From: Polaromonas sp. UBA5171
GTDB taxonomy: Bacteria; Pseudomonadota; Gammaproteobacteria; Burkholderiales; Burkholderiaceae_C
Direction of reading: 5' to 3'
DNA length: 60,808 bases
Assembly: GCA_002413395.1 (NCBI GenBank)
Contig: DHWX01000067.1
Location: forward strand, 1 to 60,808
Translations under genes and position numbers: made by a program
Notes under the pieces: generated by a model
What the model was told of the DNA's origin: nothing
The model's database searches: none
Seen by the model: the letters and a program-made list of their open reading frames with translations, nothing else
Shown: one piece after another, positions 35,474 through 43,221 of the stretch
Layout: each line of letters begins with the position of its first letter
Numbering within the stretch: the stretch's first letter is position 1

Positions 35474-35932
35474 ATGGAATGCACAGTCAGTTGGACGGGC
35501 AATAGCGTAAACAGCGGGTCGCGTTCAAGGATGAAATTCATCGCCGAAACCGGCAGTGGTCACACCCTGGTGATGGACGGTGCAGTCGATGCAGACAAGC
35601 CGGAAAATGGCGGCGCCAACCTGGCACCGCGTCCCATGGAAACCGTGCTGGCAGGCACCGGTGGATGCACCGCTTACGACGTGGTACTGATTCTCAAGCG
35701 TGGCCGCCATGACGTGCGTGGCTGCTCGGTCAAGCTCAGCTCGGAAAGGGCCCCCGCAGATCCGAAGGTGTTTACCAGCATCCATATGCATTTTGTGGTG
35801 ACGGGGCGCGGCCTGACAGCCAGCGCGGTTGAACGCGCCATTGCCTTGAGCCACGACAAATACTGCTCGGCCACCATCATGCTCGGAAAAACGGCAAAAA
35901 TAACCACCAGCTTTGAGTTGATCGAAGGATGA
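35474..35932 (+). CDS. OsmC/Ohr family protein
   Basis: A 152-residue protein of the OsmC superfamily, many members of which reduce organic hydroperoxides with two cysteines. The two expected cysteines are visible in GTGGCTAYDVV and in SHDKYCSATIML. The sequence is closest in style to the YhfA-type branch, whose activity is not established. The ATG at 35474 (MECTVSWTG) is chosen because AAGGA lies 9 bases upstream; an ATG at 35465 would be only 1 base from it. Single gene, divergent from ilvA. Confidence 0.85.
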   Translation: MECTVSWTGNSVNSGSRSRMKFIAETGSGHTLVMDGAVDADKPENGGANLAPRPMETVLAGTGGCTAYDVVLILKRGRHDVRGCSVKLSSERAPADPKVFTSIHMHFVVTGRGLTASAVERAIALSHDKYCSATIMLGKTAKITTSFELIEG

Positions 35933-36022
35933 AGTTATATCTTTGGCTCTAGCACCCGATTCATGGGCGCTGTTGGCTATTGAAACCGCCGTGGCAAAAA
36001 ACGTGAGTTGGTGCTCGAAACT

Positions 36023-36649
36023 TCAAAGGTAATGCGCTGTCATCGTCATGACCTTGGCCACTGAGCGCATCAGCGCTTTCACGGGTGCTGGCAGTTGCAG
36101 CGCGCCCGCATCCTCCGCCGCCCGCGCATGCCGCGATTCGTCATCTTTCATTTGCGCCACGATGGCGCGTGACTCGTGGTCACCTTTCGGCAGGCGTTCC
36201 AGGTGACTCTCCAGGTGCGTTTCCACCTGGCGTTCGGTTTCCACCACAAAACCCAGGCTCACGCGGTCGCCCAGTCGGCTGGCCACCAGGCCAAGCCCGA
36301 ATGCGCCTGCGTACCACAGTGGGTTGAGCAGGGAAGGCCGCGCGCCCAGCTCGTCCAAGCGGCCATGGGTCCAGGCCAGATGATCAGTTTCCTCCTTGCT
36401 GGCGTTGAGAAATTTTTCGCGCAAATCTGGGTCACGCGTTCCCAGTGCCTGTGCGGCATACAGTGCCTGCGCGCAAACCTCACCCACATGGTTGACCCGC
36501 ATCAGCGCGCCGGAAAAGGCCTTGTCCGCGGCGTTCAAGTCGGTCGTTTGGGCTGCCACAGTGGGGCAGGCTCTGGACGCGTGGGTTTTGGCAAACAGGG
36601 TACGCAAGGCGTTGTCAGTGGCGTTCAAGGCTGTGTCTAATAGTGTCAT
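36023..36649 (-). CDS. coq7: Demethoxyubiquinone hydroxylase Coq7
   Basis: Di-iron monooxygenase that hydroxylates demethoxyubiquinone in ubiquinone synthesis. The 208-residue protein shows the ferritin-like four-helix iron ligands: MRVNHVGEVCAQ, KEETDHLAWTHGRL, ETERQVETHLE and DDESRHARAAE. A hydrophobic patch (WYAGAFGLGLVASRLG) fits interfacial membrane binding. It replaces the flavin enzyme UbiF of enterobacteria, as usual in beta-proteobacteria. Convergent with the OsmC-like gene and divergent from tldD. Confidence 0.95.
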   Translation of the reverse strand: MTLLDTALNATDNALRTLFAKTHASRACPTVAAQTTDLNAADKAFSGALMRVNHVGEVCAQALYAAQALGTRDPDLREKFLNASKEETDHLAWTHGRLDELGARPSLLNPLWYAGAFGLGLVASRLGDRVSLGFVVETERQVETHLESHLERLPKGDHESRAIVAQMKDDESRHARAAEDAGALQLPAPVKALMRSVAKVMTMTAHYL

Positions 36650-36800
36650 GGTGCAGTCATTTTCTGGTGGCGCGGCTGTGTTTGGCGCAGCCTGTAGTTT
36701 ATCGAGTCGTACAGGTTGAGGCTGTCCGCTCGTGATGGGGGTGGGCCAAAGCCGCGAATACGTCAGTGTGCATCCTGGTCAGACTGCCTACAATGACCGC

Positions 36801-38327
36801 ATGATCTCCCTCAAATCGACATCTGCCAGCGCCCCCAAGGCAGTCTCCGCTCGCGCACCTGCAGTCCGCCCGAACGCCGAATCAACTTCGCAACGGCTGG
36901 CCGTTGCGCACCGGCTATTGCTGGCGCCTTTCGGTCTGACCGAAGGGCATTTGAGTCGGGCGCTGGCTGAAATCACCTCGCACGGAGTGGATGATGCTGA
37001 CCTGTATTTTCAGTACACCCGCAGCGAAGGCTGGAGCCTGGAAGAGGGCATTGTCAAGTCCGGCTCGTTCAGCATTGACCAGGGCGTGGGTGTGCGTGCC
37101 GTCAGTGGGGAAAAAACCGCGTTTGCCTATTCCGATGACATTTCCGAAGCGTCACTGCTCGATGCGGCGCGCACCGTGCGCAGCATCTCGGCTGCCGGCA
37201 AAATGGCCCGCGTCAAAACGCCGATCCGGAAAATTGCCAGCAGCCGATCGCTTTACCACGGTCTGGACCCGATTGCCACGCTGGGTAGCAGTGCCAAGGT
37301 CAGGTTGCTTGAAAAAGTGGAAAAGCTCGCCAAGGCCACAGACCCGCGCATCGTGCAGGTGATGGCCGGGCTGGCCAGCGAGTACGACGTCGTGATGGTG
37401 GCGCGCGCCGATGGCACGCTGGCTGCTGACGTGCGCCCGCTGGTGCGTTTGAGTGTGACGGTGATTGCCGAGCAAAAAGGCCGGCGCGAGGTCGGCTCGG
37501 GCGGCGGCGGTGGCCGCTTTGGCCTAGCCTATTTTGACGAGGCGCAAATTGCGCAGTATGTGGATGCCGCGGTCAAGGCGGCGCTGACCAATCTGGACGC
37601 GCGCGCCGCTCCTGCCGGTGAGATGACTGTGGTGCTTGGCCCCGGCTGGCCGGGCATTTTGCTGCATGAAGCGATTGGCCACGGACTGGAGGGTGACTTC
37701 AACCGCAAAGGATCGAGCGCGTTTTCGGGCCGTATCGGTCAACGTGTGGCGGCCAGGGGTGTCACCGTGCTCGATGACGGCACGATCGCCGATCGGCGCG
37801 GCTCGCTCAATGTCGATGACGAGGGCAACGCCAGCCAGCGCAACGTGTTGATTGAAGACGGCGTATTGAAGGGCTATATCCACGATTCGCTCAATGCGCG
37901 GCTGATGAAGGTCAAATCCACGGGCAACGGCCGCCGTGAAAGCTATGCCCATGTGCCGCTACCGCGCATGACCAATACCTACATGCTGGGCGGCGACAAG
38001 GCACCAGAGGAAATTGTGGCGAGCATGAAAAAAGGCCTGTATGCCACCAACTTTGCCGGAGGTCAGGTTGATATTACCTCGGGCAAGTTCGTGTTTTCCG
38101 CCAGCGAAGCCTTCTGGGTTGAAAACGGCAAGATCCTCTATCCCGTCAAAGGGGCCACCATTGTGGGCAACGGCCCCGACGCACTGACCCGTGTCACCAT
38201 GATTGGCAACGACATGCAGCTCGACAGCGGTGTGGGCACCTGCGGCAAGGAAGGTCAGAGTGTGCCCGTGGGGGTGGGCCAGCCGACTTTGCGGATTGAT
38301 GGGCTGACGGTGGGTGGGACTGCCTGA
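36801..38327 (+). CDS. tldD: Metalloprotease TldD
   Basis: Subunit of the TldD/TldE zinc protease that degrades unfolded peptides and matures some peptide antibiotics. The 508-residue protein has an N-terminal extension rich in Ser/Ala, the helix-rich domain with SLEEGIVKSGSFSIDQGVGVR, the zinc motif HEAIGHGLEGDF near residue 289, and the C-terminal VPLPRMTNTYMLGG. The ATG at 36801 is the first with sensible spacing; TACAAT at 36789-36794 would put the transcription start close to the start codon, hinting at a very short leader. The gene ends 44 bases before the aroG leader peptide. The partner tldE (pmbA) is not in the window. Confidence 0.95.
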   Translation: MISLKSTSASAPKAVSARAPAVRPNAESTSQRLAVAHRLLLAPFGLTEGHLSRALAEITSHGVDDADLYFQYTRSEGWSLEEGIVKSGSFSIDQGVGVRAVSGEKTAFAYSDDISEASLLDAARTVRSISAAGKMARVKTPIRKIASSRSLYHGLDPIATLGSSAKVRLLEKVEKLAKATDPRIVQVMAGLASEYDVVMVARADGTLAADVRPLVRLSVTVIAEQKGRREVGSGGGGGRFGLAYFDEAQIAQYVDAAVKAALTNLDARAAPAGEMTVVLGPGWPGILLHEAIGHGLEGDFNRKGSSAFSGRIGQRVAARGVTVLDDGTIADRRGSLNVDDEGNASQRNVLIEDGVLKGYIHDSLNARLMKVKSTGNGRRESYAHVPLPRMTNTYMLGGDKAPEEIVASMKKGLYATNFAGGQVDITSGKFVFSASEAFWVENGKILYPVKGATIVGNGPDALTRVTMIGNDMQLDSGVGTCGKEGQSVPVGVGQPTLRIDGLTVGGTA

Positions 38328-38371
38328 ACCGTTGTGATTCGGGCGTTTTGTCCTGTGTTACATTCAAGTCC

Positions 38372-38446
38372 ATGACCTTCGCGAAATTCTATTTCGGTTA
38401 CTTTTGGTTCTCAAGCGCCTCCGGCGGTAGAGAGATCTGCGTGTAA
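38372..38446 (+). CDS. Aromatic-rich leader peptide of the aroG attenuator
   Basis: A 24-codon frame from the ATG at 38372 to the TAA at 38444. Its first 13 residues are MTFAKFYFGYFWF: five Phe, two Tyr and one Trp among 13, with no reason for this bias other than sensing aromatic aminoacyl-tRNA. The remaining 11 residues contain no aromatic ones and are encoded across the antiterminator segment. No strong Shine-Dalgarno is visible; TTACATT at 38358-38364 could be a -10 element placing the transcript start very near the ATG. It is too short for standard gene calling and could easily be missed. Confidence 0.85.
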   Translation: MTFAKFYFGYFWFSSASGGREICV

Positions 38447-38502
38447 CCTAAAAAAACGCACACAATCTCCAAAAAACCGCCGGACCCCGGCGGTTTTTTT
38501 TT
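38420..38502 (+). promoter_or_regulatory. Transcription attenuator of aroG
   Basis: Two mutually exclusive pairings. Antiterminator: TCCGGCGGT at 38420-38428, inside the leader-peptide gene, is perfectly complementary over 9 bases to ACCGCCGGA at 38476-38484. Terminator: CCGCCGG at 38477-38483 pairs with CCGGCGG at 38487-38493, followed by nine T at 38494-38502. A small protector hairpin (CGCC 38416-38419 with GGCG 38423-38426) can sequester the antiterminator arm. A ribosome stalled at the Phe/Tyr/Trp codons (38378-38410) would leave 38420-38428 free to form the antiterminator; one that reaches the stop at 38444 would cover it and allow termination. This is the classical pheA/trpE logic. Confidence 0.82.
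38471..38502 (+). terminator. Intrinsic terminator in the aroG leader
   Basis: A 7-bp GC stem (38477-38483 with 38487-38493, 3-base loop) flanked by six A on the left and nine T on the right, so the stem can extend to 13 pairs. It stands alone between tldD and aroG on the plus strand, 25 bases after the leader-peptide stop codon. Confidence 0.9.
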
Positions 38503-38517
38503 GCCCTTCAACTGTTT

Positions 38518-38639
38518 TGACTGATTCCCTGAAATTTTGAAAGGAAACCTGAAATGAATGCCCGAGCCACCCCAGCCATGACTGATTCCCTGAAATTTTG
38601 AAAGGAAACCTGAAATGAATGCCCGAGCCACCCCAGCCA
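38518..38639 (+). repeat. Exact 61-bp tandem duplication of the aroG start region
   Basis: Bases 38518-38578 and 38579-38639 are identical. Each unit contains the ribosome-binding site AAAGGAAA, the ATG and the first eight aroG codons. Since 61 is not a multiple of three, the first ATG (38554) is out of frame with aroG and only the second (38615) opens the enzyme. Confidence 0.97.
38554..38601 (+). CDS. 15-codon upstream ORF created by the duplication
   Basis: The duplicated start codon at 38554 has the same ribosome-binding site as aroG and opens MNARATPAMTDSLKF, ending at TGA 38599-38601. The stop lies at the second AAAGGAAA site, 13 bases before the true aroG ATG. It should be translated about as well as aroG itself starts and could couple to or compete with aroG initiation. 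It has no function of its own that I can suggest. Confidence 0.55.
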   Translation: MNARATPAMTDSLKF

Positions 38640-39736
38640 GCGACAACTGGCATGCGCACGTCGAGAAAACCAGCCAGACCGACGACGAACGCATCAAGGA
38701 CATCACCGTGCTACCCCCTCCCGAGCATTTAATCCGCTTTTTCCCGATTCATGGCACTGCCGTCGAATCGCTGATCACGCAGACTCGCGGCAGCATTCAC
38801 AACATCATCGCGGGCAAGGATGACCGACTGCTGGTGGTGATCGGTCCGTGCTCCATTCATGACCCGGCGTCGGCCCTGGCGTATGCGCACCGTCTGGCCG
38901 AGCAGCGCAGGAAGTACGCCAATACGCTGGAAATTGTGATGCGGGTCTATTTTGAAAAGCCGCGCACCACCGTGGGCTGGAAGGGCTTGATCAACGACCC
39001 TTACCTCGATGAAAGCTACCGCATTGACGAAGGCCTGCGCATTGCGCGCCAGTTGCTGATCGAAATCAATCGGCTCGGCCTGCCCGCAGGCAGCGAGTTC
39101 CTGGACGTGATCTCGCCACAGTACATTGGTGACCTGATCTCCTGGGGCGCGATTGGCGCGCGTACCACCGAAAGCCAGGTACATCGTGAACTCGCCTCTG
39201 GGCTGTCGGCACCGATTGGCTTCAAAAACGGCACCGACGGCAACATTCGCATTGCCACCGACGCGATTCAGGCAGCGGCACGCGGCCATCACTTCCTGTC
39301 GGTTCACAAAAGTGGCCAGGTTGCTGTGGTGCAAACCACGGGCAACAAGGACTGCCACGTGATTCTGCGCGGCGGCAAAGCGCCCAATTACGACGCCGTC
39401 AGCGTGGCTGCGGCCTGCAAAGACCTTGAAGCTGCCAAACTGCCCGCAACCCTGATGATCGATTGCAGCCATGCCAACAGCGCTAGGCAGTACTCAAGGC
39501 AACTTGATGTGGCGCGTGACATTGCGGTCCAGATCGCAGGCGGCGCGCGCAATGTGTTTGGCCTGATGGTGGAAAGCTACCTGAACCCAGGCGCGCAAAA
39601 GTTCACTCCCGGCAAGGACGATCCTATGGCGCTTGAATACGGCAAAAGCATCACCGACGCCTGCCTGGGCTGGGACGATTCATTGACGCTGCTGGAGTGT
39701 CTGTCTGCTGCGGTTCTGGTCCGTCGCGCAAATTAG
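38615..39736 (+). CDS. aroG: 3-deoxy-7-phosphoheptulonate (DAHP) synthase, class I
   Basis: Condenses phosphoenolpyruvate and erythrose 4-phosphate, the first step of aromatic amino acid synthesis. The 373-residue protein shows the class I AroFGH motifs: VIGPCSIHDPASALAY, RVYFEKPRTTVGWKGLINDP, GARTTESQVHRE, the SVHKSGQVAVVQTTGNKDCHVILRGG segment (in part), DCSHANSARQ and MVESYLNPGAQ. The N-terminal regulatory arm resembles feedback-inhibited isozymes, but the inhibiting amino acid is not readable with certainty. The ATG at 38615 is the second copy of a duplicated start. Upstream lie an aromatic leader peptide and attenuator, so expression probably responds to charged Phe, Tyr or Trp tRNA. Confidence 0.96.
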   Translation: MNARATPASDNWHAHVEKTSQTDDERIKDITVLPPPEHLIRFFPIHGTAVESLITQTRGSIHNIIAGKDDRLLVVIGPCSIHDPASALAYAHRLAEQRRKYANTLEIVMRVYFEKPRTTVGWKGLINDPYLDESYRIDEGLRIARQLLIEINRLGLPAGSEFLDVISPQYIGDLISWGAIGARTTESQVHRELASGLSAPIGFKNGTDGNIRIATDAIQAAARGHHFLSVHKSGQVAVVQTTGNKDCHVILRGGKAPNYDAVSVAAACKDLEAAKLPATLMIDCSHANSARQYSRQLDVARDIAVQIAGGARNVFGLMVESYLNPGAQKFTPGKDDPMALEYGKSITDACLGWDDSLTLLECLSAAVLVRRAN

Positions 39737-39822
39737 GGGGCTTGCTGGCGGTATCCACAGGTGGCCAGGTATTGCGCCAGCGCTTTATCATCCGTACATT
39801 ATTTGTTTATCAGGAGCCAGCC

Positions 39823-40134
39823 ATGCGCAGCGAAGTCACCGTGACATTTCATGACAGCCCGCCCTTGCGGATTGACCTCCACGATGTGCCGCCCATGCCG
39901 AACGACGTGGCGCGCAAGTGGCTGGATGACCAGTTTATCCAAATGGGTTGCGAGCCCTTGCGGCCCACCGGTAAGCTGCTGATGGCTGACAAGGTGATGG
40001 TGGTGGCCCAGGATGCCGGCCCGGCAAAGTTTGCCGACGCCGCATGGGCGCAGGAGTTTGCCCGCGCAGCCAGCGCGGCGCTGGGCCGGCCGCTGGTCAA
40101 TATTGATGTGGCTTCACTGAGTATCAGTTATTAG
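39823..40134 (+). CDS. Conserved small protein, function unknown
   Basis: A 103-residue hydrophilic protein starting MRSEVTVTFHDSPPLRID at the ATG at 39823, preceded by CAGGAGCC as a ribosome-binding site. It alternates beta-like and helical segments, has a single cysteine (QMGCEPL) and no membrane segment. I do not recognise the family. It follows aroG by 86 bases on the same strand and converges on mpl. Codon use matches its neighbours, so it is probably real. Confidence 0.7.
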   Translation: MRSEVTVTFHDSPPLRIDLHDVPPMPNDVARKWLDDQFIQMGCEPLRPTGKLLMADKVMVVAQDAGPAKFADAAWAQEFARAASAALGRPLVNIDVASLSISY

Positions 40135-40174
40135 TCTGGCAATTTCACACGGCTGAACCCTTCAGGAAAACTTT

Positions 40175-41602
40175 TCAGGCTTTTAGCGCTTCCAGCAGTT
40201 TGGCGTGGATGTTGCCAAACCCGCCATTGCTCATGCACAGCAAATGGTCGCCGGGCCGGGCTGCGGCTTTGACTTGGGCCAGCAATTGATCGAAGGTGTC
40301 GGCCACTTGAGCGCGCGCGCCCATTGGGGCCAACGCGGCTCTGGCGTCCCAATCCAGCCCGCTTGCGTGGCAAAAGGCCAGATCGGCCTGCTCCAGGCTC
40401 CAAGGCAATTGCGCCGTCATGGTGCCCAGCTTCATGGTGTTGCTGCGTGGCTCGAAGATGGCCAGGATGCGCTCGCTGTTTTTCCCGGCGCTGTTGAGTT
40501 GGCGGCGCAGGCCGTCCACGGTGGTGTGGATGGCGGTCGGGTGGTGGGCAAAATCGTCGTACACCGTGATGTCGCCGCCGCTGCGGTGGAGCACGCCGCG
40601 CACCTCCATGCGGCGTTTAACGTTATGGAAACCGGTCAGCGCCCGGGCTGCCACCTCGGGCGTCACGCCCACATGCTCGGCCGCGGCGATGGCGGCCAGG
40701 GCATTGAGCTGGTTGTGGACGCCGTTGATTTCCCACTGCACATAGGCCACGGTTTGGCTTGCCTTGAGCACCTTGAAATCGTTCGGCTCACCCTGGGCTG
40801 TGAAACCGCCTTGATTGTGCGGGCCGTTGCCAAAGAGTACTTGCTCACTCCAGCAGCCTTGGGCCAGCACGCGCTGCAGGCTGGCCTCGGCAGCATTCAC
40901 AACCACGCGGCCTTGCGAGGGGACCGTGCGCAGCAGGTGGTGAAACTGTTGTTCAATGGCGGCCAGGTTGTCAAAAATATCGGCGTGGTCAAACTCCAGA
41001 TTGTTCAAAATGACCGTGCGCGGGCGGTAGTGCACGAATTTGCTGCGTTTGTCAAAAAATGCGGTGTCATATTCATCAGCTTCAATCACGAAGGTATTTC
41101 CCACGCCCAAACGGGCCGACATGCCAAAGTTCAGCGGCACGCCGCCGACCAGAAAGCCGGGCATGAGCCCCGCGTGCTCCAAAATCCAGGCCAGCATGGC
41201 GGTGGTGGTGGTTTTGCCGTGCGTGCCTGCCACGGCCAACACGTGACGCGGACCAGTCGCATGGTGGGTCGGGTGGTGCAGCACATGGCCCGAAAGCCAT
41301 TGCGGGCCGCTGGTGTAAGGCCGGCCGCTGTTCAGGATGGCTTCCATCAACGGGTATTTGGCGCTGCCATCGGCGAGGCGTACCCGCGAGACCACGTTGC
41401 CAATCACAAACACATCGGGTGCAAAGGCCATCTGGTCGGCGCTGTAGCCTTCAATCAGATCAATCCCCAAAGCCCGCAACTGATCACTCATGGGCGGATA
41501 AACCCCGCTGTCGCATCCCGTCACCTTGTGTCCCGCCTCGCGCGCCAAGGCAGCCAAACCACCCATGAAGGTGCCGCAAATTCCCAGAATATGTATGTGC
41601 AT
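40175..41602 (-). CDS. mpl: UDP-MurNAc:tripeptide ligase Mpl (murein recycling)
   Basis: Joins the recycled tripeptide L-Ala-D-Glu-meso-DAP directly to UDP-MurNAc. The 475-residue Mur-ligase family protein begins MHIHILGICGTFMGGLAALA, has the P-loop GTHGKTTTTAMLAW near residue 126, EADEYDTAFFDKRSKF, NLEFDHADIF and DDFAHHPTAI. The GICGTFMGG start and EADEYDTAFFDKRSKF distinguish Mpl from MurC, which is separately present in dcw. AmpD, the other recycling enzyme, lies 12 kb away in the same window. Confidence 0.95.
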   Translation of the reverse strand: MHIHILGICGTFMGGLAALAREAGHKVTGCDSGVYPPMSDQLRALGIDLIEGYSADQMAFAPDVFVIGNVVSRVRLADGSAKYPLMEAILNSGRPYTSGPQWLSGHVLHHPTHHATGPRHVLAVAGTHGKTTTTAMLAWILEHAGLMPGFLVGGVPLNFGMSARLGVGNTFVIEADEYDTAFFDKRSKFVHYRPRTVILNNLEFDHADIFDNLAAIEQQFHHLLRTVPSQGRVVVNAAEASLQRVLAQGCWSEQVLFGNGPHNQGGFTAQGEPNDFKVLKASQTVAYVQWEINGVHNQLNALAAIAAAEHVGVTPEVAARALTGFHNVKRRMEVRGVLHRSGGDITVYDDFAHHPTAIHTTVDGLRRQLNSAGKNSERILAIFEPRSNTMKLGTMTAQLPWSLEQADLAFCHASGLDWDARAALAPMGARAQVADTFDQLLAQVKAAARPGDHLLCMSNGGFGNIHAKLLEALKA

Positions 41603-41677
41603 GGCGCGTATTCTAGGGAGGATGGCAGGCGGACATTCAGCAGGTTATGCTGCTGTCTTATCAACTTTGCAAGAAAA

Positions 41678-41720
41678 AAATAGCTAGCCTGAAAAAATCA
41701 GAATAGTTTGCTAGCTATTT
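41678..41720. repeat. AT-rich inverted repeat between mpl and the next gene
   Basis: AAATAGCTAGC at 41678-41688 is the perfect reverse complement of GCTAGCTATTT at 41710-41720; the 21-base loop itself contains the small hairpin CTGA/TCAG. It lies in the divergent gap upstream of mpl. Similar AT-rich palindromes are scattered in Comamonadaceae genomes as far as I recall; here no T-run suggests termination. Confidence 0.6.
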
Positions 41721-41819
41721 AATAGCAATTTGATCTGCGATGGATTTCAGTCACTAGGGCCGCCCCAAATTGGGCACAATCACCAAGGACACTCCATCTG
41801 CCTTCGACTCCGCCAATCC

Positions 41820-42440
41820 GTGAACCTGCACACTCTTAAATCTGAAATTGCCGCCAGCGCCGCTGCCATGATTGTGGAAGAAGGACTGGGATATGGCCCG
41901 GCCAAACGCCGTGCGGTCAAGCAGCTGGCGCTGCCCGGGCGCACCGAACTCCCCGGCAATGACGAAGTGGAGAGCGCGGTGCGCGAGTACATTGCGCTGT
42001 TTTGCGCCGAGACCCAGCCAGTCGAGCTGACCGCCTTGCGCGCGCTGGCGCTGGTCTGGATGGAGCGGCTGGCGCAATTCCGGCCTTATCTGAGCGGTGC
42101 GATCTGGCATGGCACGGCAACGCGGCTGTCTGATATTCACATTCAACTGTTTTGTGACGACCCGAAGTCGGCTGAAATTACCTTGATTGAGCACAATGTC
42201 GCCTACGAGCCGCACACCGTCACAGGTTTTACCGGCGCCAGCGTGGAGGCGCTCAGTTTACGCAGTGTCTGCCAACCGCTGAATGAAACGGTAGGCGTGC
42301 ACCTGATGGTTTATGACCATGATGACCTGCGCGGTGCCTTGCGGGCAGATGCCAGCGGTCGTGTCCCGCGTGGCGATTTGGCTGCTGTGCGAAGATTGCT
42401 GCCTGGAGTGCAGCATGGCACCTGGCTCGTTGGAGTCTGA
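41820..42440 (+). CDS. Protein of unknown function, 206 residues
   Basis: The frame is most natural from the GTG at 41820 (VNLHTLKSEIAASAAAMIVEEG), though no good ribosome-binding site is visible; CACAAT at 41774-41779 may be a -10 element. The protein has an N-terminal helical half with GYGPAKRRAVKQL and a C-terminal mixed half containing SDIHIQLFCDDPKSAEITLIEHNV and HLMVYDHDD. No catalytic motif is certain. I do not recognise the family; it appears co-transcribed with the TlpA-like gene 3 bases downstream. Confidence 0.72.
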   Translation: MNLHTLKSEIAASAAAMIVEEGLGYGPAKRRAVKQLALPGRTELPGNDEVESAVREYIALFCAETQPVELTALRALALVWMERLAQFRPYLSGAIWHGTATRLSDIHIQLFCDDPKSAEITLIEHNVAYEPHTVTGFTGASVEALSLRSVCQPLNETVGVHLMVYDHDDLRGALRADASGRVPRGDLAAVRRLLPGVQHGTWLVGV

Positions 42441-42443
42441 CAA

Positions 42444-42986
42444 GTGAATCGCAGAAAGATACTTTATGGCGGTGTTGCCGCTGCAGCTGGTCTGGCCGGT
42501 GCCGGGGCAGCGTGGTGGAAATTCCAGCCGCGCGAGGTGGATGGCGTGATGCCGGTAGTGGGTGCGGCCGATGCATTCTGGCGCTCAAGTTTTGACACGC
42601 CGGACGGCAACAAGCTGCTAATGAGCAGCTTTCGCGGCAAGATACTCCTGGTGAATTTTTGGGCGACCTGGTGCCCCCCTTGTGTGGCGGAACTCCCCTT
42701 ATTGGATGGCTTTTTTCGGGAAAACAGGGACAAAAACTGGCAAGTTGTTGGCCTGGCAGTTGATCAACTCGGCTCGGTGCAGACCTGGCTGAAGACCAAA
42801 CCGCTGAGCTTCCCGGTGGGCATGGCCGGCTTGGCCGGTGCCGAACTAAGCAAATCGCTGGGCAACGCTGTCGGTGGCCTGCCTTTTACCGTGGTGTTTG
42901 GCAGTTCAGGCGAGCCGCTGCACCGCAAGACAGGCAAGGTATTGACCGAAGACCTTGACCTCTGGACACAGCTCAAGCAGTCGTGA
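42444..42986 (+). CDS. TlpA-like periplasmic thioredoxin
   Basis: A 180-residue membrane-anchored or exported thiol-disulfide protein. The N-terminus MNRRKILYGGVAAAAGLAGAG has the charge and hydrophobicity of a signal or anchor; the thioredoxin fold carries LVNFWATWCPPCVAELPLL with the CPPC active site and a cis-proline segment GGLPFTVVF. TlpA/ResA relatives keep apocytochrome cysteines reduced. The GTG at 42444 follows the previous stop by 3 bases. In related genomes aroQ often follows, but here the next 235 bases up to accB hold no gene. Confidence 0.88.
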   Translation: MNRRKILYGGVAAAAGLAGAGAAWWKFQPREVDGVMPVVGAADAFWRSSFDTPDGNKLLMSSFRGKILLVNFWATWCPPCVAELPLLDGFFRENRDKNWQVVGLAVDQLGSVQTWLKTKPLSFPVGMAGLAGAELSKSLGNAVGGLPFTVVFGSSGEPLHRKTGKVLTEDLDLWTQLKQS

Positions 42987-43221
42987 GCATGCTACCTACG
43001 CTTGGTTGGGTCCGGTTTTGGCATGGGGTACACTCTGCGTTTTTGAGGCTGAATCTTTCAGTTACACTGCATTTCAAAAGGTTGATAGGAACTTTAAAGC
43101 GCAAAAGCTGAAAGTAAATGAAAAAAGATGGAAGATTGGCGTAGACGCCGATTATCAGATCAATTCAAATCCGCGCGCTGAAATCCTTGCGCCCGCATCT
43201 ACCCATCGTTGGAGAGACTCT

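Noticed and set aside
40205..41683. Plus-strand open frame of 492 codons opposite mpl
   Set aside because: Antisense to a clear Mur ligase; no motif of its own.
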